Source: Bolinopsis microptera (Eukaryota > Ctenophora > Tentaculata > Lobata > Bolinopsidae). Taken from it: a stretch of 64,000 nt of DNA. The stretch lies in assembly GCF_026151205.1 (NCBI RefSeq), contig NW_026971779.1, positions 20,150-84,149 of the forward strand, written 5' to 3'. This document shows positions 57,481-64,000 of this stretch, one piece after another. Both the position numbers and the translations under genes were made by a program. Each line of letters starts with the position of its first letter. Position 1 is the first letter of the stretch. Under the pieces are notes generated by a model, which saw nothing but the letters and a program-made list of their open reading frames with translations, was not told where the DNA came from and searched no databases.

Positions 57481-60400
57481 TTTTTAAAGATACAAAATTT
57501 TTTGGTCCCCCCTTTTGGTTTTTTTTTAAAATTTTTTTTATCCAAATTTTAAGATTAATTTATTTATAAAAATCGTTTTTTTTGCCAAAATTTTAGATTT
57601 TTAAAAAATTTTTTTCCCCCCTTTTTTTTTGGGGGGGCTTTTGTCAAATGCTATTGAAGGCCCTAACGTGCCCCCCCGGCAAAAAAAAAAGCATTTTAAA
57701 AAAACGATTTGTTTTTATTTTTTTTTTTTCAAAAATTCCAAAAAACTTTGACCCCTTTTTTCCCCGATTTTTAAAAAATAAAATTTAAAAAAATCCCCCA
57801 CTAAATTTTAAAAACCCCAAAAGTGTTTGAAAAAAAAAATTTTTTTTTTAAAGACAAAAAAGGTTTTAAATTTTGGCCTTTTCCCGCGAAATTTTTTGGG
57901 AAAAACCGAAAAAAATCGGGCCCCCAAAATAAAGGAAAAAAGGGGGGGTAAAAACGGGTACGTACCTTTAAAATGAAGGAAAAAAAAGCCACCCAAAAAT
58001 TCCCCCCGGGGGGGGTTTTGTCCTTTTGCTTTTTTTCTGAAATTTTTTTTCTTGATCCAAAAAAATTTTTTAAAAAAAATTTTTTTTTTTAACTGCCCCT
58101 TCGCCTGGCCCTCCCCCACTGCTTACAGCAAGATTAAAGAAAAAAAGCTTTTTTAGTTTTTTTTCAGTATTTAACCCCCCTTCGGGCACCCCTAATTTTT
58201 TTTTTGAATTTAAAAAACAAAAATTTTTAAAAAAAATTTCCCTTTTTTTTTGGTACCCCTTAAAAAAAAGGGAAAAAGGGTTACGGTAACGTGCCCCTTT
58301 TTGAAAAAAAGTTTTTTAAACCCTAAAAAGTTTTTTAAAGCCGGGTTAAAAAACCCTAGTTACTTTTTCCCCCTTAGGGGTAAAGGCAAAAAACAATGCC
58401 AAAATGGGGAAAAATTTTTTTTTCCCCTCTTAAAAAAAAGGGGGGATCATAGTTTTTTTTTTTTTTTTTTCCCCCTTTTCCCAAAAACCCATCGAAATTG
58501 GAGGAAAAAAAAAGTTCTTTGGGGGCCCCCGAAGAATCCCGAAAATGGGGCCCCCCATTTCCCTTGTATATTAAATTAACTATAAGAAGTTGGTTTCCCC
58601 CCAATTGGAAAAAAAATTTTTTTTTTCTTTGGGGAAAAAACTTAAAAAAAATTTTTTTCGTTTTTCATCATTATCCCAAAAAAATGGCAAAAGGGGCCTT
58701 TTCCCCCCAAAAAATCAAAAAAAATAAAAAAGTTTTCCGCTGAAAATTTGGGGTAAAGTTTACAAAAAAAAATTTTTAAAAGTTTTTTTTGTTTTGTTTT
58801 TAAAAAAAGGGAAACTAAAAAATTAATGGGGGTTTTTTTTGGGGGGGGGGGTTTTTTCTTGTTTTAATGCTACCCCCAATATTGGAAAATTGGGGGCCCG
58901 CACTGTAACATTAAAGACCAAACCCGGGAAACCCCCCAAAAAAAGCGCATCGGTTTTTTTTAGAATAAACTTTTTAAAACTTAAAAATTTAGTTTTAAAA
59001 AATTTTTAATTTTGTTTAAAACCATTTTCCCCCCCCTAGGAAATTTTTTTAAAAAAACGCCCCAATTTTTTCCCCGGTTTTTTTTTTTTTTTTGTCCCCA
59101 AAAAAGGGGCCCCATTGTGGGGACCCCTTTTTTAAATTTCAATTTTTGTGAGTCGGTTTTTCGTGAACCCTCTAAAAGGGGAAATTTTACTTTGGAAAAA
59201 AAATTGGTTCCCCTTACACTTAAAATTTTGATGGGGTTTTTACATCGTGGGAATCGGGAAAATAAAAATCCCCCCCCATACATGTGTTAAAAACCCACTG
59301 AGCTTTAAAGGGTGGGGGAAACCCGGTTTTAGTGGGGGAGCGGGGCAATATTGAAATTTTTTAACAACTGGTTTAAAAAACCCCAAAAGTAATTTTCATT
59401 TTAAAAAAAAAGTAAATTTTCCCCCTCGAAACCAAAATGAAATTTTCCCCCCCCCGATTTTAAAAACGTTTTGGGGGGCCCTTTGGGGAATCGGAAACCA
59501 TGGGATGCCAAAAAAAAGGAAACTAGGAAAAAGGTGGGGGGCCTATTCTTTTTCCGCCCCCCCTTTTTGTTCCGAAAGTTTTTCCCAGTACCATGTAATT
59601 TTTTTCCCTTTTGACGATAAAAAGTTTTGGGGGGGGTACCGGTGGATTTTAAAATTTAAAAAACCACCTTTGCCCAGCAAAAAAATTTTTTACTGGAAAA
59701 TAAAAAAACCCTAGTTTTTTCAAGGGGGCCCTTTTAAAAACCCGGCCATTGAAACCCCCCCCATGAAAAAACCCTTAAAGTTTTTTTTTTAAAAAAATTA
59801 ATTTTGGTGGGGTCATGGTAATCCCCCGGGGTTTTTGGTTTTAAGGAAAAACCGTGTGGTTTTTTTTTTTGTTTTTTCCCTACCCTCCCCCCAAAAAAAC
59901 TTTTCTGGGGACCCCTTAATTCCCCCCCCCTTGGGTTTAAAATTTATTTTTTTTTTATCCAAAATCATACTTGGATTTATCGGCAAATTTTTCCATGGGG
60001 GCCAAAATTTTACAATTTTTTCAAAATCTTTTCAAAATTTCCCCCCCCCCTTTTTTTTGGGGCCCCCCTTTAAACCCCCCAAATTAAACAAACCCCAAAT
60101 TTTCCCCCCAAATTTTAAAAAAAGCCCCCATTCGGAAATTTTTTTCCACAACAAGAAAAAAAGAACAAGAATTAAAAAAGCTCAAAAAATTTTCCCAGTA
60201 AAAAAAATCCTCGACTAGATCTAGAGCGCAAAAAAAAACCCCCGAAGGTAAAAAAGGTGGGGGAAACCCCGAATTTATAAAGGGGGGAAGTAAAGGAACG
60301 GGAGTTCCCCCAAACAACCCTGGGCCCTTTTTAGGGGACCCCGAAAATGTGGAAAACACCCCCCTTTCCCTCAAAAAACCCCCCGTAAAGTATATTAAAA

Positions 60401-62167
60401 ATATTTTTTTTTTTTTAATACATGAGGCACCCCATGAAAAAGGGCCCCCCCCAAAAAAAAACCCCCCCAAAATTTTAAAAAGGAAATTGAAATAAAAAAA
60501 ACAAAAAATTTTTGTTATTTTTTGGGGGGGGTTTTTTTCAGAAAAAAAAAAAAAAAAAAAAAACAGTAATTTTCCCCCCCAAAAGGTTTTTTTTTTAAAT
60601 TTTCCCAAATTTTTTTGATAAAAAAAAAAAACCCCAAAAACCAAAAACTCAGATCCCGTTTAAAATTTTTGAGGTAGAAATTTAAAAGAAACAAATTTTG
60701 CTTTGGGGGTGTTTAAAATTCCCCCCAAAAAAGTTTATTTTCGAGCTTAAAAAAACTTTAAAACCTCCCCAAACCCCTTTGTAATTTTTTTAAATTTTAA
60801 ATTTTTCCCCCCCGCCAAAAAAAAACGACGGCCCCAAAAAAACTCAAATTTTTTTTTAACTATAAAAACAAAAAACCGATGATCCCTTTTAAAACCCGTT
60901 TTTTTTGGGGGCGGTTTATTTGCTAAAAAAATGCCCCTTTTCGTTTTGGCCCCTTAGCATTTTTTCCCAAAAAAAAAACCAAAAATATTTTAAAAAATTT
61001 CAAATTCTAGCCCCCCCTTTATTTTTTAAAAAATTATTAAAATTTTTTTTACAATCCTATAGGAACTTTAAAACATATTTTAAAAATTTGGTTCCCCCAA
61101 GAAAAGGGGGGCCCCTTTTTAAAACCCCCGAACTTTTTTTAAAAAATTAAAAATTAAAAATTTTTACGGGGTTAATTTTTAACCAAAAAAGGCCCGGTAA
61201 ATAAATTAAAATTTCCCCCCAAGAAAAAAAAAGCAGTGGAAAAACCCCCCCCAAATTTTTTTTAGAGGAAAAAAACTTTTCCCCCCCTTTTTTTTTTCCC
61301 CCCTTTTCAAAAAAAAAATTTTCCCCTTTTCCCCCCCCTTTTTCTGGTTTTCCACCCCCCAAAAACCAAAAAGCAAAGGTTTACAAGGGGAAAGTAAAAC
61401 GGCCCCCGACGGGGAGAAAACCAAAAACGCAGGTTAAAAAAACGGGGCCCCCCACGTAAGGCCCACGTTAAAGAATTGGGGGGGCCCCCCGGGGGGGAAA
61501 AAAAAAAGGGGGAAAGTCCCCCTTTTGGGGGGAAAAAAAGGGGGGAGGAGCAAAAAAAAAGGAAAAATTTTGGGGGGGTGGTTTTTACCCCTGGGGTTAA
61601 AAGGGGGGAGGGGTTTGGAGTTTAAAGTTCCCCCCGGGGGGGTTCCCCCGGGGGGAAAAAATCTTGCCCCCTTATTTAAAAAATTATTTCAGGAAAAAAT
61701 TTATACAGTTTTTAGGATACCCTTTTTTGGTTTTTTAATAGTTTTTTAAAACAGAAAAAATCAACAGCTTTTTCTAATTCCCCCCCCCTCCAAGCATGGG
61801 TTATTAAAAATTTTCTGGGGAAATTTTTGGGCCCCATTTAAAAGTAAAAACAACCCCCCCTTTGGTAAACCAGTTTGGAAACCTTTTTTTTTTAAAATTA
61901 AAATTTTAAAAAAGGCTTTTAAAAATTTTTTTTTTGCTCTTCAGTTTTTAAATTATTATGTTATTTTGACCTCGAGATAATCAAAATTTCCAAAAATCCG
62001 TTTAAAGACCCTGGCAAAAAAAAATTAATGAAAATTTTCTAGAATTTTTTACTGACGTGGTTGAAAAACCCATTGACCCACTTCATTATATAACCACCCC
62101 ACTTATTTTATTTTTTGCCCTTGGTGGTTTTATCCGCAAATATAAACCCAATTTACATACTTTCAAG
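57481..62167. other. Low-quality, homopolymer-rich sequence upstream of the SLC34 exons
   Basis: Texture is as in 51380-56340 but a little milder, gradually recovering after about 61900. The N-terminal SLC34 exons should lie in this direction; none can be recognised. Open frames up to 186 codons are runs of F, K, P and G. Confidence 0.5.
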
Positions 62168-62313
62168 AAAAGACGGAATTACAAAGAATTGGCTCAGTTT
62201 TGTGGATTATAGGGAGGATCCTGTTTGCATTCCTGTGTATCTACCTCTTTATTAACTCTCTAACATTCCTTTTCTGCTGCGTTCCAGTTAGTCGGGGCAA
62301 ATCTGCTGGGGCT
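62168..62313 (+). CDS. SLC34: SLC34 sodium/phosphate cotransporter, exon with first membrane segment
   Basis: SLC34 (NaPi-II) proteins import inorganic phosphate with Na+ across the plasma membrane, typically the apical face of epithelia. This exon reads WIIGRILFAFLCIYLFINSL then TFLFCCVPVSRGKSAGA. It is a hydrophobic segment ending in the GGK-AG-like motif that stands just before the first QSSS repeat in the family; here one G is replaced (RGKSAG). The donor is GTAAGT at 62314, phase 0. The start is uncertain: an acceptor AAG at 62165-62167 is used here, but CAG at 62195-62197 is also possible. The frame is open back to 62146. The phase and residue order fit the next exon exactly. Confidence 0.75.
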
Positions 62314-62461
62314 GTAAGTAAAATTAGAGGATTTATCGGTTTGTCGTGAATCAAACCATGGAATCATATTTATACATATTGCTGCAATTCCCATGGTTCA
62401 TGGTAATATCAGATTTTACTTTTTAGCTACATGCTGTTATTAACCGACCTGTATCCTCCAG

Positions 62462-62588
62462 GCATTTTCCCAGGGCTCAATCATGAGTAACCCTATAGTT
62501 GGACTAATGTTGGGTGTTCTGGTGACAGTATTAGTTCAGAGCTCCTCTACTTCTACTAGTATCATAGTCGCTATGATCGCCGCCGGCA
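62462..62588 (+). CDS. SLC34: SLC34 sodium/phosphate cotransporter, QSSS-motif exon
   Basis: It reads [20 protein letters not shown] then [20 protein letters not shown] and AG. The motif [14 protein letters not shown] is the signature of the first inverted-repeat half of the transporter, part of the substrate and sodium site in NaPi-II. SNPxxGLxxGVLVT is also conserved in the family. The exon lies between acceptor CTCCAG (ends 62461) and donor GTAAGT (62589), ending in phase 1. The sequence is free of errors in a part of the contig with good base quality. Confidence 0.95.
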
Positions 62589-62651
62589 GTAAGTAAAAGT
62601 GAAAGAGTATGAGAGTGAGAGTGAATGTGAAAATGAACGTGACGGGTATCG

Positions 62652-62694
62652 TTTCAGAGCTCCTCGACCTTTACCGGTGCTATGATTGGTGTCA
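62652..62694 (+). pseudogene. Decayed repeat of the QSSS-coding sequence inside an SLC34 intron
   Basis: TTCAGAGCTCCTCGACCTTT and the bases that follow in the intron between the QSSS and GANIGT exons closely resemble 62535-62588 of the QSSS exon; the translation is QSSSTFTGAMIGV. It lacks the first two thirds of that exon. A TTTCAG stands at its left edge where an acceptor would be. It may be a leftover of a partial exon duplication, or a minor alternative exon. Confidence 0.4.
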
Positions 62695-62863
62695 GTATTG
62701 AGCTTCATTCAACACTGTATTCACTTAGACAGTTAGAGTTTGATCAATTTTGTTCAACTATTAACGCTGTTTGTAAATTTTGTTTCGGTTTTAAAACATC
62801 AATGTTTGATTTCATAGAAGTAGTCCGAATCTTGTTTTGAAGTTCACCGATAATGTTTGGCAG

Positions 62864-62995
62864 TATTGGAGTTGACTCCAGCAATAAACATAATCATGGG
62901 GGCAAACATTGGGACAACAGTGACGAATACAATTGTCAGTATGGGACAATCAATGGACAGGAAACAATTCCGTAGATCCTTTGCAGGAGCGACAG
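62864..62995 (+). CDS. SLC34: SLC34 sodium/phosphate cotransporter, GANIGT exon
   Basis: After the split codon it reads [20 protein letters not shown] then [20 protein letters not shown] and AGAT. [16 protein letters not shown] and the FRRxFAGAT end are near-universal in SLC34. The acidic residue a little before PAI is also typical. Acceptor TTTGGCAG ends at 62863 and the donor is GTACAA at 62996, phase 1, joining GTT (V) with the next exon. Confidence 0.95.
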
Positions 62996-63126
62996 GTACA
63001 AAGTTTAGATCATTAAATACAATTCTTTATTGACTAAAAGTTTGAAGTTTATTCAGAATACGCAATTGTATTTGGTACTATGATGAAATTACAAATAATC
63101 AATTAATAACGCTCAACAATTTCCAG

Positions 63127-63335
63127 TTCACGACTGCTTCAACTGGCTGTGTGTTGCAGTGTTCCTCCCATTGGAAGCTCTCTTCCATCCGATAAGGTTT
63201 CTCAGCGAGATTATAGTGAAAGGTGTGGGCAAATCTTCTGGAGAAAACCAAGATTTCATCAAAATCATCACGAAACCCTTCACGGATAAGGTTATCAGAA
63301 TGAACATCAAGAAAGTTCTGGCGGAAGTCACAAAG
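63127..63335 (+). CDS. SLC34: SLC34 sodium/phosphate cotransporter, VHDxFNWL exon
   Basis: It begins VHDCFNWLCVAVFLPLEALF, the conserved VHDxFNWLxVxxxLPxE of the family, and ends FIKIITKPFTDKVIRMNIKK then VLAEVTK. The K-ITKPFT-hydrophobic stretch starts the large extracellular loop. Acceptor TTTCCAG ends at 63126 and the donor is GTTTGT at 63336, phase 0. The second QSSS half and the C terminus are not seen before the window ends, so the gene is partial at both ends. Confidence 0.95.
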
Positions 63336-64000
63336 GTTTGTCTTCTTGGTATTGTGTTATCTTTCCCCAAAGTACAATATTTGTCATTTGTCGTCTCCCA
63401 ACAACATGATTAGTTAACTAATGTCTGTGTTAGTAAGTGTCTTATTCTTTAGAAGGTCTGTTCACTGTTACACTGGGTCGATCTTAAGTATCTTGGTGGA
63501 TTTACTCACTGAGCACTGTAGGGAGGCGGCGCTTCATCCTCAATATATATTGGGGGAGATTGGTTTGAGGGTGCCGTTTGGCCGGGGAAAGATGCCGATG
63601 ACCTGAAGGTAGAGGATTCCCACTATCGGATACTCTACTTCGGAAAACATCCCGTCCTCCTCTGAATCTGCCTGAACCTTTACAAACTATCCACAACATC
63701 GTCTAAAAAACACGTTCTAAAACCACGGTGACACAAGCACCCTCCTCGTAACCACATCACAGCAACAATGTGTCCACAAAGGCCCCACGAAAATTTCTTC
63801 GAAGATCCCAATTAGAAAAAGATTATTCCCCGATAATGAAGAAAAACAGGGGGAGAAAACAGTGCCCAAACTTTGCTCCTCTTCGAGGAAATAGTCTTTT
63901 GGGCCGTGAGGAAAGTTGTTCCCCCAGCGCCCCAACAGTGGAAATTTTTATTCTTGAGGTCCAGTAAAAAAAACCTTTTGACCATTTTCTGCCCACTTGC
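63336..64000. other. SLC34 intron or flank, right end of window
   Basis: No further SLC34 exon is recognised. Frames of 60-84 codons on both strands here have no family features, and one is merely the intron read-through of the preceding exon. Base quality falls again after about 63780. Confidence 0.45.

Noticed and set aside
51904-61749. Long frames (for example 210 codons at 53434-54066, 186 at 60084-60644) made of K, F, G and P
   Set aside because: Products of homopolymer runs; no real protein composition.

Overview
The window looks like part of a metazoan (probably marine invertebrate) nuclear contig, built from long reads of very uneven base quality. Two spliced plus-strand genes of animal type can be read with confidence. 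At the left edge are three consecutive exons of a carnitine O-palmitoyltransferase 1 gene (CPT1; 1892-2024, 3666-3803, 4305-4382). At the right edge are four consecutive exons of an SLC34 (NaPi-II) sodium/phosphate cotransporter (about 62168-62313, 62462-62588, 62864-62995, 63127-63335). All have canonical GT-AG junctions and matching phases. The phylum cannot be fixed from the sequence alone.

Region by region: 1-5380 is clean AT-rich DNA with the CPT1 exons, a TIR element built of ACCGGG repeats (1062-1371), a fold-back element inside a CPT1 intron (2071-2438), a perfect 32-bp-arm hairpin (4757-4838) and a 46-bp minisatellite (5193-5358). 5442-33240 is one huge satellite array: a 184-bp monomer, seen cleanly three times at the left edge, then repeated roughly 115-120 times with units inflated to about 230-260 bp by extra bases. 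33250-35340 is a second, unrelated tandem repeat of about 300 bp. 36290-37262 holds more copies of the 184-bp satellite in reverse orientation.

37.3-51.4 kb is gene-bearing but poorly called. It contains a minus-strand gene for a protein made of 43-residue six-cysteine modules with a Lys/Gly-rich tail (41436-42268), and a partial degraded second copy (about 42338-42838). Two diverged plus-strand copies of a block of about 1.8 kb (38.6-40.5 and 45.7-47.5 kb) seem to encode an acidic-then-basic nuclear protein, perhaps of the nucleophosmin type. 51.4-56.3 and 57.5-61.9 kb are almost pure homopolymer blocks that do not look like natural DNA. Between them lies a clean island with a possible minus-strand terminal exon (57275-57390).

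The genes show no sign of a shared pathway. CPT1 acts in mitochondrial fatty-acid import and SLC34 in phosphate uptake. No rRNA, tRNA, CRISPR or bacterial operon was seen. The main biological interest lies in the satellite organisation, the two inverted-repeat elements, and the cysteine-module protein.
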